Shown: positions 25,835-34,937 of the stretch, one piece after another
Numbering within the stretch: the first letter of the stretch is position 1
How the letters are laid out: every line of letters begins with the position of its first letter
Program-made: the position numbers and the translations under genes
Notes under the pieces: model-generated
The model's input: only the letters and a program-made list of their open reading frames with translations
What the model was told of the DNA's origin: nothing
Databases searched by the model: none
Origin: Aquipuribacter sp. SD81
Lineage (GTDB): Bacteria; Actinomycetota; Actinomycetes; Actinomycetales; JBBAYJ01
Direction: 5' to 3'
DNA: 64,000 nucleotides
NCBI RefSeq assembly: GCF_037153975.1
Contig: NZ_JBBAYJ010000003.1
Location: 62,001 to 126,000, forward strand

Positions 25835-27078
25835 CGCAGCTCGGTGCCCTTCGGGATGATCGTGATGCCGGACGGCGTGACGTGCAGGCCGCGCTCGCGG
25901 TCCTCCTCCGGCTCGATGCCGATCCGGACCCCCTCACCGACGACGCAGTTCTTGTCGAGGATCGCCCGGCGCACCACAGCGTGCCGGTGGATCTGCACGT
26001 TGTCCATGACGACGGAGTCGCTGACGGTCGCCCAGGAGTGCACGTACACGTTGGGGCTGAGGACGCTGTTCTCCACGAACGCGCCGGAGACCACCGAGCC
26101 GGGGGAGACGATCGAGTTGACCGCGTGCCCGATGCGGCCCTGCCAGCCGTGGACGAACTTCGCCGGCGGGTAGTACGTCTGCGCCGTGATGATCGGCCAC
26201 TCGTAGTTGTAGAGGTTGAAGACGGGGTAGACGGAGATGAGGTCCATGTGGGCCTCGTAGTAGGCGTCGATCGAGCCCACGTCGCGCCAGTAGTCGCGGT
26301 CGCGCTCGGTGGACCCGGCGACGTCGTTGCGGATGAAGTCGTAGACGCCGCAGTCGTCGGCGTCGACGAAGCGCGGCACGATGTCGCCGCCCATGTCGTG
26401 CTTGCTGCCCTCGGTGTCGGCGTCGGCGGTGACGGCCTCGACGAGGGCCTCGGTGGTGAACACGTAGTTGCCCATGGAGGCGAGCACCTGGTCGGGCGCG
26501 TCGGGCAGGCCCTGGGCGTCGGTCGGCTTCTCGCGCCAGCGCGCGATGCGGTCCGGCCGGGACCCCTCGATCTCGATGACGCCGAACTGGTCGGCCAGCT
26601 GCAGCGGCTGCCGGATGGCCGCGACCGTGCAGCCGACGCCGCTCTCGATGTGCGCGTCCACCATCTGGGAGAAGTCCATGCGGTACACGTGGTCCGCGCC
26701 GACCACGACGACGTAGTCGGGCTTCTCGTCGTGGACGAGGTTGAGGCTCTGCAGGATCGCGTCGGCGCTGCCGAGGTACCAGTGCTTGCCGAGGCGCTGC
26801 TGCGCCGGCACCGGGGCGACGTAGTTGCCGAAGAGGGTCGTGAGGCGCCACGTCTGGGCGATGTGCCGGTCGAGGGAGTGCGACTTGTACTGCGTGAGCA
26901 CGACCACCTTGCGGTAGCCGGAGTTCACGACGTTCGACAGCGCGAAGTCGATGAGCCGGTAGTTGCCGGCGAAGGGCACCGCCGGCTTGGCCCGGTCCGC
27001 GGTCAGCGGCATGAGCCGCTTGCCCTCCCCACCGGCCAGGACGATCGCCAGGACCTTGGTGCCGCTCCGACGCGCCAT
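25831..27078 (-). CDS. glgC: Glucose-1-phosphate adenylyltransferase
   Basis: GlgC (415 aa) makes ADP-glucose from glucose-1-phosphate and ATP, the committed step of glycogen synthesis. The nucleotidyltransferase loop [21 protein letters not shown] starts near residue 15 (partly quoted), the substrate region [15 protein letters not shown] is present as [14 protein letters not shown], and a left-handed beta-helix ends the protein. The ATG at 27078 is 6 nt after TAGGGT. It is divergent from glgA with 36 bp between start codons. Confidence 0.94.
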   Translation of the reverse strand: MARRSGTKVLAIVLAGGEGKRLMPLTADRAKPAVPFAGNYRLIDFALSNVVNSGYRKVVVLTQYKSHSLDRHIAQTWRLTTLFGNYVAPVPAQQRLGKHWYLGSADAILQSLNLVHDEKPDYVVVVGADHVYRMDFSQMVDAHIESGVGCTVAAIRQPLQLADQFGVIEIEGSRPDRIARWREKPTDAQGLPDAPDQVLASMGNYVFTTEALVEAVTADADTEGSKHDMGGDIVPRFVDADDCGVYDFIRNDVAGSTERDRDYWRDVGSIDAYYEAHMDLISVYPVFNLYNYEWPIITAQTYYPPAKFVHGWQGRIGHAVNSIVSPGSVVSGAFVENSVLSPNVYVHSWATVSDSVVMDNVQIHRHAVVRRAILDKNCVVGEGVRIGIEPEEDRERGLHVTPSGITIIPKGTELR

Positions 27079-27084
27079 GGCCCG

Positions 27085-27090
27085 ACCCTA
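27085..27090 (-). promoter_or_regulatory. -10 element of glgC operon (leaderless)
   Basis: TAGGGT on the minus strand ends 6 nt before ATG 27078. Confidence 0.62.
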
Positions 27091-27101
27091 GCCGCCTGCC
27101 C

Positions 27102-27107
27102 TAGCGT
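27102..27107 (+). promoter_or_regulatory. -10 element of glgA (leaderless)
   Basis: TAGCGT ends 7 nt before GTG 27115. It is 11 bp from the divergent glgC -10, so the two promoters overlap face to face. Confidence 0.62.
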
Positions 27108-27114
27108 TGGCGCG

Positions 27115-28341
27115 GTGCACACAGGTGTGATCACGAAGGAGTGGCCGCCCGCCGTCTACGGCGGCGCCGGTGTCCACGTCGTCGAGCTCGTGCGGGCGCT
27201 GCGGGCGGCCGGTCACGAGGTCGACGTCCACGCGTTCGGCGACCCGGAGCCGGGGCCGGGGGTGCACGGGCACCCCGAGCCGGCCGCGCTGGCGGGGGCC
27301 AACGCCGCCCTGCGCACCCTCGGCACCGACCTGCAGGTCGCGGCGGCCGTCGACGCCGCCGCCGCGGCGGCCGGCCCGGGCCGTGGCCTCGAGCTCGTGC
27401 ACTCCCACACCTGGTACGCGAACCTCGCCGGGCACCTCGCCGCCGGCCTCACGGGGGTGCCGCACGTCGTCACCGCGCACAGCCTCGAGCCGATGCGGCC
27501 GTGGAAGGCCGAGCAGCTGGGCGGCGGGTACCGCGTGAGCTCGTGGGCGGAGGAGACGGCCTACCGCCACGCCGCGGCGGTCATCGCCGTGAGCGCGGGC
27601 ATGCGCGCCGACATCCTGCGCAGCTACCCGTTCCTGGACCCCGAGCGCGTGCCGGTCGTCCACAACGGCATCGACTCCGACGACTGGCGGCGCGACGAGG
27701 ACACCGACGTCGTCGAGCGGCTCGGGGTGGAGCCCGGCCGCCCGGCCGTCGTCTTCGTCGGCCGCATCACCCGGCAGAAGGGCCTGCCGTACCTGCTGCG
27801 GGCGTGCGCGGAGCTGCCGCCGGAGGTGCAGCTCGTCCTGCTCGCGGGCGCGCCGGACACGCCCGAGATCGCCGCGGAGGTGCGCGGGCTCGTCGAGGGC
27901 CTGCGCGAGCGGCGCGACGGGGTGGTGTGGGTGGAGCAGATGCTGCCGCGCCCGGAGGTGTGCCAGGTGCTGAGCCACGCGACGGTGTTCGTCTGCCCGT
28001 CGGTGTACGAGCCGCTCGGCATCGTCAACCTCGAGGCCATGGCGTGCGGCGCCGCGGTCGTCGGCACCGCCACGGGCGGCATCCCCGAGGTCGTCGACGA
28101 CGGGCGCACCGGGTGGCTGGTGCCGATCGAGCAGGTCGGCGACGGCACGGGCACCCCCGTGGACCCCGACCGGTTCGTCGCCGACCTCGCCCGGACGCTC
28201 GGCGAGGCCGTCGCCGACCCCGCCGAGGCGCGCCGGCGCGGCGAGGCGGGCCGGGCCCGCGCGGTCGAGGAGTTCTCGTGGCGCACCGTCGCGGAGCGGA
28301 CGGTCGCGGTGTACGAGCGGGCGCTCAGCCGGGCAGGCTGA
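27115..28341 (+). CDS. glgA: Glycogen synthase, actinobacterial GlgA/GlgM type
   Basis: This 408-aa GT-B glycosyltransferase uses ADP-glucose. The N-terminus ITKEWPPAVYGGAGVHVVEL carries the sugar-nucleotide loop, and the donor site shows VGRITRQKGLPYLL and YEPLGIVNLEAMACG with the catalytic Glu pair. In mycobacteria the close relative (GlgM) makes maltose-1-phosphate, so either activity is possible. The GTG start is 7 nt after TAGCGT. The last 17 bp overlap the convergent gene. Confidence 0.9.
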   Translation: MHTGVITKEWPPAVYGGAGVHVVELVRALRAAGHEVDVHAFGDPEPGPGVHGHPEPAALAGANAALRTLGTDLQVAAAVDAAAAAAGPGRGLELVHSHTWYANLAGHLAAGLTGVPHVVTAHSLEPMRPWKAEQLGGGYRVSSWAEETAYRHAAAVIAVSAGMRADILRSYPFLDPERVPVVHNGIDSDDWRRDEDTDVVERLGVEPGRPAVVFVGRITRQKGLPYLLRACAELPPEVQLVLLAGAPDTPEIAAEVRGLVEGLRERRDGVVWVEQMLPRPEVCQVLSHATVFVCPSVYEPLGIVNLEAMACGAAVVGTATGGIPEVVDDGRTGWLVPIEQVGDGTGTPVDPDRFVADLARTLGEAVADPAEARRRGEAGRARAVEEFSWRTVAERTVAVYERALSRAG

Positions 28342-29140
28342 CCGCCGCCGCGACGGCGTCGCGCGCCGCTCGGGCGAGCCCCGCGAGGGCCTGCTCCCGC
28401 TGGGCCGCCTCCCAGCCGTTGACGGTGCCGCCGGGGGTGCCCTCGGCGACGTCGGCGATGGCGAGCACGTGCTCCGCGCGCGTGAGCAGGCGCAGCGAGC
28501 GCGGCCCGACCGTCGGCGGGAGCGGGGCGCCCCCGTCGCGGCGGGCGCTCACGGCCGAGGCCGCCTGCACCGCCTCGTCCGGGCGCCACGAGGCGGCGTC
28601 GAGGCGCTCGAGGGCGTCGGCGGCGTCGGCGAGCGCGAGCCGGAACGCCTGGTCGGCCTCGGGCAGGCTCGTCGGCAGGGCCGAGGCCACGACGGGGCCG
28701 GCCCGCCACAGCCGCCACGTCGCGAGCCGGCCGACGTCACCCGCCGGGCCGAACTCCTCGATCTCCGGCACGCACCACACGACCAGGGGGTCCCCGCCCG
28801 CGGCGCCGAGGTCGACCGCGACGCACTCGCCCGCGTCGACCGCCGCCCCGTGCAGGCTGCCGGGCCCGGGCAGGCCCCGGAGGTCGCCCGGGCGTGGCAG
28901 CAGGCACCGGACGGTGACCGGCGCGCGCTCGCCCGCGGCGGCGAGCAGCACGAGCAGGTCCGACAGCCAGCCGTCGTCGGGCACGGGCAGCTCCGGCGGC
29001 GGCAGGGAGTCGGTCGCCCACGCCACCCGGTGCGGCTCGTCGTCGCCCGCGACCGCGGCCAGCGCCTCCGACGCCCCGGCCCGACCGGCCGCCACCGCGC
29101 CGGCCCACGCGGCCAGCAACGCCGATCGGGGGAGGGTCAC
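28325..29140 (-). CDS. Conserved hypothetical protein
   Basis: This 271-aa protein belongs to no family I recognise. It is soluble, rich in Ala, Leu and Arg, with no signal peptide or membrane segment. A conserved-looking block VPEIEEFGPAGDVGRLATWRLW lies in the middle (partly quoted), and the C-terminal third contains LLTRAEHVLAIADVAEGTPG. GTG 29140 lies 6 nt after TACGCT on the minus strand. It overlaps the 3' end of glgA by 17 bp and is divergent from the ABC ATPase. Confidence 0.68.
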   Translation of the reverse strand: MTLPRSALLAAWAGAVAAGRAGASEALAAVAGDDEPHRVAWATDSLPPPELPVPDDGWLSDLLVLLAAAGERAPVTVRCLLPRPGDLRGLPGPGSLHGAAVDAGECVAVDLGAAGGDPLVVWCVPEIEEFGPAGDVGRLATWRLWRAGPVVASALPTSLPEADQAFRLALADAADALERLDAASWRPDEAVQAASAVSARRDGGAPLPPTVGPRSLRLLTRAEHVLAIADVAEGTPGGTVNGWEAAQREQALAGLARAARDAVAAAVSLPG

Positions 29141-29146
29141 CGGAGC

Positions 29147-29152
29147 AGCGTA
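29147..29152 (-). promoter_or_regulatory. -10 element of the 271-aa hypothetical gene (leaderless)
   Basis: TACGCT on the minus strand ends 6 nt before GTG 29140. Confidence 0.58.
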
Positions 29153-29162
29153 GGCACCCCGC

Positions 29163-29168
29163 TACCGT
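29163..29168 (+). promoter_or_regulatory. -10 element of ABC ATPase gene (leaderless)
   Basis: TACCGT ends 7 nt before ATG 29176. The in-frame GTG at 29167 overlaps this hexamer and so is unlikely to be the start. Confidence 0.6.
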
Positions 29169-29175
29169 GGCCCGC

Positions 29176-29973
29176 ATGCCGGACGCCGTGGTCGACCTCG
29201 ACGGCGTCGCCGTCACCAGGTCGGGGTCCACCCTGCTCAGCGACGTGACGTGGACCGTCCGGGAGGGCGAGCGCTGGGTGGTGCTCGGGCCCAACGGGGC
29301 GGGCAAGACGACGCTGTTCGACCTGCTCGCCGCACGGTCGTTCCCCTCGCGCGGGCGCGTGAGCGTGCTGGGCGAGACCCTCGGCGAGGTGGACGTCTTC
29401 GAGCTGCGGCCCCGCATCGGGCACAGCAGCGCCTCCCTGGCCGAGGGCGTCCCCGGGCGCGAGCGCGTCCGCGACGTCGTGCTCACCGCCGCCCACGGGG
29501 TCGTGGGCCGCTGGCGCGAGGACTACGACGACGTCGACCTGCAGCGCGCGGACGCCCTGCTCGAGGCCTTCGGGGTCGCGGGCCTCGGCGACCGCACCTT
29601 CGGCACCCTGTCGGAGGGCGAGCGCAAGCGCGTGCTCGTCGCGCGCGCGGTCATGACCGACCCCGAGCTGCTCCTGCTCGACGAGCCGGCCGCGGGGCTC
29701 GACCTGCGCGGGCGGGAGGACCTCGTGACGGGCCTGTCCCGGCTCGCGCACGACCCGGCCGCCCCGACGACCGTCCTCGTCACCCACCACGTGGAGGAGA
29801 TCCCGCCCGGCTTCGACCACGTCCTGCTGCTGCGCAAGGGGCAGGTGGTCGCCGCGGGGCCGGTGGAGACCGTGCTGACGGCGCGGGCGCTGTCGGATAC
29901 GTTCGGCCTGGCGCTGCACGTCACGGTCGACGAGGGGCGCTGGAGCGCCCGGGCCGCACGGGCCACCGGGTAG
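29176..29973 (+). CDS. ABC transporter ATP-binding protein (stand-alone)
   Basis: This 265-aa ABC ATPase has Walker [10 protein letters not shown] near residue 40, signature LSEGERKRVLVARA, and Walker B LLLLDEPAAGLDLRGRE. The type resembles YlmA/ModF-like cytosolic ATPases. No permease gene is adjacent. The next genes are NfeD and SPFH, 33 bp downstream with an SD. ATG 29176 was chosen over GTG 29167 because the latter lies in the -10 element. The transport partner is unknown. Confidence 0.82.
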   Translation: MPDAVVDLDGVAVTRSGSTLLSDVTWTVREGERWVVLGPNGAGKTTLFDLLAARSFPSRGRVSVLGETLGEVDVFELRPRIGHSSASLAEGVPGRERVRDVVLTAAHGVVGRWREDYDDVDLQRADALLEAFGVAGLGDRTFGTLSEGERKRVLVARAVMTDPELLLLDEPAAGLDLRGREDLVTGLSRLAHDPAAPTTVLVTHHVEEIPPGFDHVLLLRKGQVVAAGPVETVLTARALSDTFGLALHVTVDEGRWSARAARATG

Positions 29974-30006
29974 CCGCGGCGGGCGGCGCGCGAGAGGGGA
30001 GCTGGG

Positions 30007-30489
30007 GTGGACTTCCTCCGGGAGACGCAGTGGGTGCTGTGGGTGGCGGGCGCGCTCGTGCTCGGCCTGCTCGAGCTCACGAGCCTCGACTTCGTCTTCG
30101 CCATGCTCGTGGCGGGGGCGCTGGCCGCGGGCCTCGTGGCGGTGCTCGGCCTCTCCTTCGCGTGGCAGGTCGCGGCCTTCAGCGTCGTGAGCCTCGTCGG
30201 CCTCGTGCTGGTGCGGCCCGCGATCAAGCGCTGGGCGGTCCGGTCGAACCCGGACAGCCCCACAAACGCCGACGCGCTGCCGGGCCGGCGCGCGCTCACC
30301 CTCACCGCCGTCGACGACCGCTCGGGCCAGGTGAAGCTCGCGGGCGAGACGTGGTCGGCGCGCTCCGCGGACCGCAGCGCGACGATCCCCGCCGACAGCG
30401 ACGTCGTCGTGGTCCGCATCGACGGCGCGACGGCGGTCGTCCAGCCCGACCCCGACGGGAGCCCCGTCACGCCGCCGCCCCCGCAGTGA
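30007..30489 (+). CDS. NfeD-family membrane protein
   Basis: This 160-aa protein has two to three N-terminal hydrophobic segments (VLWVAGALVLGLLELT, FVFAMLVAGALAAGLVAVLG, VAAFSVVSLVGLVLV) and a C-terminal OB-fold-like domain (residues 85-145), the short NfeD layout. NfeD proteins pair with SPFH proteins in membrane microdomains, and the SPFH gene follows after 50 bp. A GAGAGGGGAG SD precedes the GTG. Confidence 0.87.
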   Translation: MDFLRETQWVLWVAGALVLGLLELTSLDFVFAMLVAGALAAGLVAVLGLSFAWQVAAFSVVSLVGLVLVRPAIKRWAVRSNPDSPTNADALPGRRALTLTAVDDRSGQVKLAGETWSARSADRSATIPADSDVVVVRIDGATAVVQPDPDGSPVTPPPPQ

Positions 30490-30539
30490 CCTGACCCGAC
30501 CACAGCCGGACCCCGCGCCACCCTCAGAACGGAGCCCCC

Positions 30540-31724
30540 GTGTCCTTCGGACAGATCCTCACCACCATCGTGCTCATCCTGGTGGTGGTCGTGGTGGCCA
30601 CCACGATCATCCGGGCCGTCCGCATCGTCCAGCAGGCGACGGCCGTCATCATCGAGCGGCTCGGCAAGTACCAGAAGACGCTCAACGCCGGTCTGCACTT
30701 CCTGGTGCCGTTCATCGACCGGCCGCGCGCGACGGTCGACCTCCGCGAGCAGGTCGTCAGCTTCCCGCCGCAGCCGGTCATCACGAGCGACAACCTCGTC
30801 GTCAGCATCGACACCGTCATCTACTTCCAGGTCAACGACCCCAAGGCCGCGACGTACGAGATCGCCAACTTCATCCAGGGCATCGAGCAGCTGACCGTCA
30901 CCACGCTGCGCAACGTCATCGGCTCCCTCGACCTCGAGCAGACCCTCACCAGCCGCGACCAGATCAACGGCCAGCTGCGGGGCGTGCTCGACGAGGCCAC
31001 GGGCAAGTGGGGGATCCGCGTCAACCGCGTCGAGCTCAAGGCCATCGACCCGCCGCACAGCGTCCAGGACTCGATGGAGAAGCAGATGCGGGCCGAGCGC
31101 GACCGCCGCGCCGCGATCCTCACCGCCGAGGGCGTCAAGCAGTCGGCCATCCTCACCGCCGAGGGCGAGAAGCAGTCGGCCATCCTCACCGCCGAGGGCC
31201 AGGCGCAGTCGGCCATCCTCAAGGCGCAGGGCGAGTCGCGCGCCATCCAGCAGGTCTTCGAGGCCATCCACAAGGGCAACCCCGACGACAAGCTCCTCGC
31301 CTACCAGTACCTGCAGGTGCTGCCCCAGATCGCGCGCGGGCAGAGCAACAAGATGTGGATCGTCCCGAGCGAGCTCACCGAGGCGCTGTCCGGCATCGGC
31401 CGCGCGCTCGGCGGCCAGGGCCGCGACACCGGCGGGTACAAGGGCGAGCCCATGGGCGACGACGCGTTCGGCGGGGTCGGCGCGCCCGTGCTCGAGGACC
31501 CGGCCGAGGCGCTGGAGCGGGCCAAGGCCGAGGCCGCCGGGGCCACGCGCGACGCCGAGCGCGCCGAGCAGGGAAGCCGACGCGGCCCCGGGGGCGGCGG
31601 CATGCCGCCGGCCCGTCCCGACGGGCCCGCCGGGCCGTCGTCGGCTCCGGGCGGGCAGGGTCCCGCGCAGGGTCCCGACGCCGCGGACCCTGCGGGCCCG
31701 TCCGCCGACGGTCCGCACGCCTGA
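30540..31724 (+). CDS. SPFH/Band 7 (stomatin-like) membrane-scaffold protein
   Basis: This 394-aa protein has an N-terminal membrane anchor (residues 5-24), an SPFH domain (about 25-185), and a coiled-coil region with four 11-residue repeats SAILTAEGxxQ (191-234). A Gly/Pro-rich, probably disordered tail of about 90 residues ends it. SPFH proteins form oligomeric membrane rings and pair with NfeD, here encoded just upstream. It starts at a GTG with weak SD context. Confidence 0.9.
   Translation: MSFGQILTTIVLILVVVVVATTIIRAVRIVQQATAVIIERLGKYQKTLNAGLHFLVPFIDRPRATVDLREQVVSFPPQPVITSDNLVVSIDTVIYFQVNDPKAATYEIANFIQGIEQLTVTTLRNVIGSLDLEQTLTSRDQINGQLRGVLDEATGKWGIRVNRVELKAIDPPHSVQDSMEKQMRAERDRRAAILTAEGVKQSAILTAEGEKQSAILTAEGQAQSAILKAQGESRAIQQVFEAIHKGNPDDKLLAYQYLQVLPQIARGQSNKMWIVPSELTEALSGIGRALGGQGRDTGGYKGEPMGDDAFGGVGAPVLEDPAEALERAKAEAAGATRDAERAEQGSRRGPGGGGMPPARPDGPAGPSSAPGGQGPAQGPDAADPAGPSADGPHA
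31110..31241 (+). repeat. Four 33-bp coding repeats in the SPFH gene
   Basis: Four consecutive 33-bp units encode 11-residue copies of (A/S)AILTAEGxxQ. The middle units are nearly identical in DNA, so copy number could change by slippage without a frameshift. Confidence 0.8.
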
Positions 31725-31737
31725 GCGGGCGACACCG

Positions 31738-33354
31738 CTGAGCACGCTGCCGCCGCTCGTCGACCCGGACCTGCCGGAGCAGGACCCCACCTCGACGCGC
31801 TGGTGCTTCGCCGACCAGCTCGGGCCGCACTTCCTCGACGGGCCGGCCGCGGACGGTCGCGACGGGGGCGACGTCGTGCTCGTCGAGGCGCTGTCGGTGT
31901 TCCGGCGCCGCGCGTTCCACCGCAAGAAGGCGCACCTCGTGCTGTCGGCGCTGCGGCACCGCGCCGCCGAGCTGGGCGAGCGGGCCCGCTACGTGCGCGC
32001 CGGCACGTACACCGAGGGCCTCGCCGCGGCCGGCGTCTCGCCGGCGGACCCGGTGTCGGTGTGCGACCCGACCACGTGGGGTGCCCGCCGCCTCGTGCGC
32101 CGCCTGGCCGCGGGGGACGTGGGGCCCGGTGCGGGCAGCGTCCGGGTGCTCGCACCGCGCGGCTTCGCCTCCGGCCACGCCGACTTCGCGCGCTGGGTCG
32201 ACGGGCGGGGCCGGCGCCGGCTGCTGCAGGACGACTGGTACCGCGGGCAGCGCCGCCGCCTCGGCCTGCTCGTCGAGGGCGACGGCGCGCCGTTCGGCGG
32301 GCAGTGGTCCTTCGACGAGGACAACCGCGAGCCGCCGCCGCGCGCGGCCGCCACGCTCGTCGGCTCCGACGCGCCGCTCACCGAGCGCCTCGAGGAGCCG
32401 TGGTGGCCCGAGGAGGACGACGTGGACGCCGAGGTCCGCGACGAGCTCGACCGGATGGCGCGCGAGGAGGGCGTGACGTTCCTCGGGGAGGACGGCCCGC
32501 GCCGTTTCGCCGTGACCCACGACGAGGCGCGGCAGGCGCTGCGGCACTTCCTCGAGCACCGCCTCGACGCGTTCGGGCCGTACGAGGACGCCATGCTCGC
32601 CGGCGACCGGTGGATGGCGCACTCGCTGCTGTCCGCCCCCCTCAACCTCGGCCTGCTCGACCCGGTGCGGGTCGCCCGCGACGCCGCGGGCCGGCTACGG
32701 CACGGCGCCCGGCTCGCGAGCGTCGAGGGCTTCGTGCGCCAGCTCGTCGGCTGGCGCGACTACGTGTGGCACCTGTACTGGCAGCAGGGCGAGGACTACC
32801 GCACCCGAAACGCGCTGCAGGCGCGGCGCGGGCTGCCGGAGTGGTTCGCCGACCTCGACGCCGCGGGCGAGGTGCGCGCCGCGTGCCTGTCCGACGTGCT
32901 CGGCAGCGTCCGCGAGGAGGGCTGGGCGCACCACATCCCGCGCCTCATGGTGCTGGGCAACTGGGCGCTGCAGCACCGCTACGACCCGCAGGCGGTCACC
33001 GACTGGTTCCACCGGGCCTTCGTCGACGGCTACGACTGGGTCATGGTGCCGAACGTCGTCGGCATGAGCCTGCACGGCGACGGCGGTGTCATGGCGACCA
33101 AGCCCTACGCGGCCGGCGGCGCCTACGTCGACCGGATGAGCGACTACTGCGGCCGCTGCCCCTACGACCCCAAGGTGCGCGTCGGCGAGAACGCGTGCCC
33201 CTTCACCGCGGGGTACTGGGCCTTCGTCGACGCCAACCGCGACCGCATGGCCACCAACCCCCGCACGTCCCGCGCGGTCTCGGGCCTGGACCGGCTCAAG
33301 GACAAGGACGAGCTGCTCGAGCAGGAGCGCCGCCGGGGCCGATCCGCGCCCTGA
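31738..33354 (+). CDS. FeS-BCP cryptochrome/photolyase
   Basis: This protein of about 538 aa belongs to the prokaryotic FeS photolyase group (PhrB-like), which repairs (6-4) photoproducts with flavin and light. The four cluster Cys are visible: AACLSDV, then YCGRC and NACPF near the C-terminus. The core HRKKAHLVLSALRH and the FAD-site region GWAHHIPRLMVLGNWAL are typical. The family's N-terminal TRWCFADQLGPHF lies upstream of the first GTG (31876). No ATG, GTG or TTG precedes it, so a CTG at 31738 is proposed as start. Confidence 0.82.
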   Translation: MSTLPPLVDPDLPEQDPTSTRWCFADQLGPHFLDGPAADGRDGGDVVLVEALSVFRRRAFHRKKAHLVLSALRHRAAELGERARYVRAGTYTEGLAAAGVSPADPVSVCDPTTWGARRLVRRLAAGDVGPGAGSVRVLAPRGFASGHADFARWVDGRGRRRLLQDDWYRGQRRRLGLLVEGDGAPFGGQWSFDEDNREPPPRAAATLVGSDAPLTERLEEPWWPEEDDVDAEVRDELDRMAREEGVTFLGEDGPRRFAVTHDEARQALRHFLEHRLDAFGPYEDAMLAGDRWMAHSLLSAPLNLGLLDPVRVARDAAGRLRHGARLASVEGFVRQLVGWRDYVWHLYWQQGEDYRTRNALQARRGLPEWFADLDAAGEVRAACLSDVLGSVREEGWAHHIPRLMVLGNWALQHRYDPQAVTDWFHRAFVDGYDWVMVPNVVGMSLHGDGGVMATKPYAAGGAYVDRMSDYCGRCPYDPKVRVGENACPFTAGYWAFVDANRDRMATNPRTSRAVSGLDRLKDKDELLEQERRRGRSAP

Positions 33355-33381
33355 AGGACACCGGCGGCGCTCCTGTCCGGG

Positions 33382-34917
33382 TCAGACCTCGAGGGCGCCC
33401 CGTACCCCGTCGAGGACCACGTACGAGGCCTGCCGGCGTACCGCCGAGGCGCGGTCGAGCACGTCGTCGGCGAACCAGAGGTCGCCCCGCAGGGCGTCCG
33501 GGGTCACCTCGCACGTGAGGTACCCGCGCTGGCGGCCGTTGTAGAACAGCATCTCCGGGTTCTCGGGCAGCGCGGCCTCGAACAGGGCGTTGTTGCCCTT
33601 GCCGGAGGTCACCGAGCTGCCCAGGAGCTCCGAGGCGACCACCGGACGGTCGCCGTAGGACAACGTCACGTCGTTCACCATCGCCGCGTGCACGTCGCCC
33701 GCGAGGACGACCGGGTTCGGTACCGCGGCCCCGTGCAGGAAGCGGGTGAGCCGCTCCCGAGCGACCGGGTACCCGTCCCACTTGTCGGTGTTGTAGGCCT
33801 CGACCGGACCCGGCTCCATGTCGAGCGCCGCCAGGTACACCTGCTGGGCGAGCAGGTTCCACGACGCGCCGGAGCCCGACAGCCGGTCGAACAGCCACTG
33901 CTCCTGCTCGGCGCCGAGGATCGTCCGGGTCGGGTCGAACGCCTCCGGCGGCAGGGCCTGGAACGTGGGGCCGGGCAGCTGGACGCTGCGGTACTGACGC
34001 GTGTCGAGCATGTCGAACGTCGCGAGCCGGCCGTAGTCCAGAGAGCGGAAGAGCGGGATGGAGGAGCCGCTGGGGCGGGCGGACGCCCGCAGCGGCATGT
34101 GCTCCCAGTAGGCCTGGTACGCGGCGGCCCGCCGCGCCGCACGCGTGCTCTCGTTCTGGTTGTTGACGACCTCGTGGTCGTCCGGGACCACCACGAAGGG
34201 GAAGGCCGCGTGGGCGTCCTGCAGGTCCGGGTCGGTCCGGTACTGGGCGTGACGGATGCGGTAGCCCTCCAGGGTGTCGACGGTCTCGAAGGGGGCGTGC
34301 CGGCGGTCCGGCCCCGCAGGAGGAGAGGCGGGTCCGGCGGCCTCGTAGATGTAGTCACCGAGGTGGAGCACCACGTCGAGGTCCTGCTGGGCGGCGTGCC
34401 GGTAGGCGACGAAGTGGCCGACCGGCAGGTTCTGGCACGAGAACGTCGCGAAGCGCAGCGAACGGACCGCGGCGCCCGGGGCGGGGAAGGTCCTCGTGCG
34501 CCCGGTCCGGCTCAGGTAGCGGCCCGCCCGGAAGCGGTAGAAGTAGACGCGGTCGGGGTCCAGGCCGGTGACGTCCACGTGCACGGAGTGCGCCTCCCCG
34601 GCGGTCGCACGCACCGAGCCCGAGCGCACGGGGTCGGCGAAGGACTCGTCCTCCGCCACCTGCCACACGACGAGCACGTCCCGCGGGGCCATGCCCCCGT
34701 CGGCCGCGAGGGGATCCGGAGCCAGTCGCGTCCACAGCGTGACCCCGTCGGGTCGGGGGTCCCCGGACGCCACCCCGAGCGTGAAGGGGTCGTCCGGTGG
34801 CGGGGCGGCGAAGGCGGGTCGGGCCGCGACGCCCGTGACAGCGGCGCTCCCGACGGCGGCGACGCCACCTGCGAGCACGGTGCGGCGGGAGGGCCCGGCC
34901 GGTGCGGGGGATGTCAT
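33382..34917 (-). CDS. phoD: Alkaline phosphatase PhoD, Tat-exported
   Basis: PhoD (511 aa) is an extracellular phosphodiesterase/phosphatase releasing phosphate. The N-terminus has a twin-arginine signal (SRRTVLAGGVAAVG) ending near AFAAPPP. Metal and catalytic regions include FATFSCQN, HLGDYIYE, PDDHEVVNNQNE and LAGDVHAA. A PHO-box-like direct repeat lies 20 bp upstream (34938-34960), consistent with control by a PhoP regulator. It converges with the photolyase gene. Confidence 0.92.
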   Translation of the reverse strand: MTSPAPAGPSRRTVLAGGVAAVGSAAVTGVAARPAFAAPPPDDPFTLGVASGDPRPDGVTLWTRLAPDPLAADGGMAPRDVLVVWQVAEDESFADPVRSGSVRATAGEAHSVHVDVTGLDPDRVYFYRFRAGRYLSRTGRTRTFPAPGAAVRSLRFATFSCQNLPVGHFVAYRHAAQQDLDVVLHLGDYIYEAAGPASPPAGPDRRHAPFETVDTLEGYRIRHAQYRTDPDLQDAHAAFPFVVVPDDHEVVNNQNESTRAARRAAAYQAYWEHMPLRASARPSGSSIPLFRSLDYGRLATFDMLDTRQYRSVQLPGPTFQALPPEAFDPTRTILGAEQEQWLFDRLSGSGASWNLLAQQVYLAALDMEPGPVEAYNTDKWDGYPVARERLTRFLHGAAVPNPVVLAGDVHAAMVNDVTLSYGDRPVVASELLGSSVTSGKGNNALFEAALPENPEMLFYNGRQRGYLTCEVTPDALRGDLWFADDVLDRASAVRRQASYVVLDGVRGALEV

Positions 34918-34937
34918 CACCGTGCGATCCTGGGCAC

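Noticed and set aside
29167-29175. GTG 29167 as start of the ABC ATPase
   Set aside because: It overlaps the TACCGT -10 hexamer; ATG 29176 fits a leaderless start.
33356-33378. Terminator between photolyase and phoD genes
   Set aside because: GGACA/TGTCC gives only 5 bp with a 13-nt loop, too weak to support.
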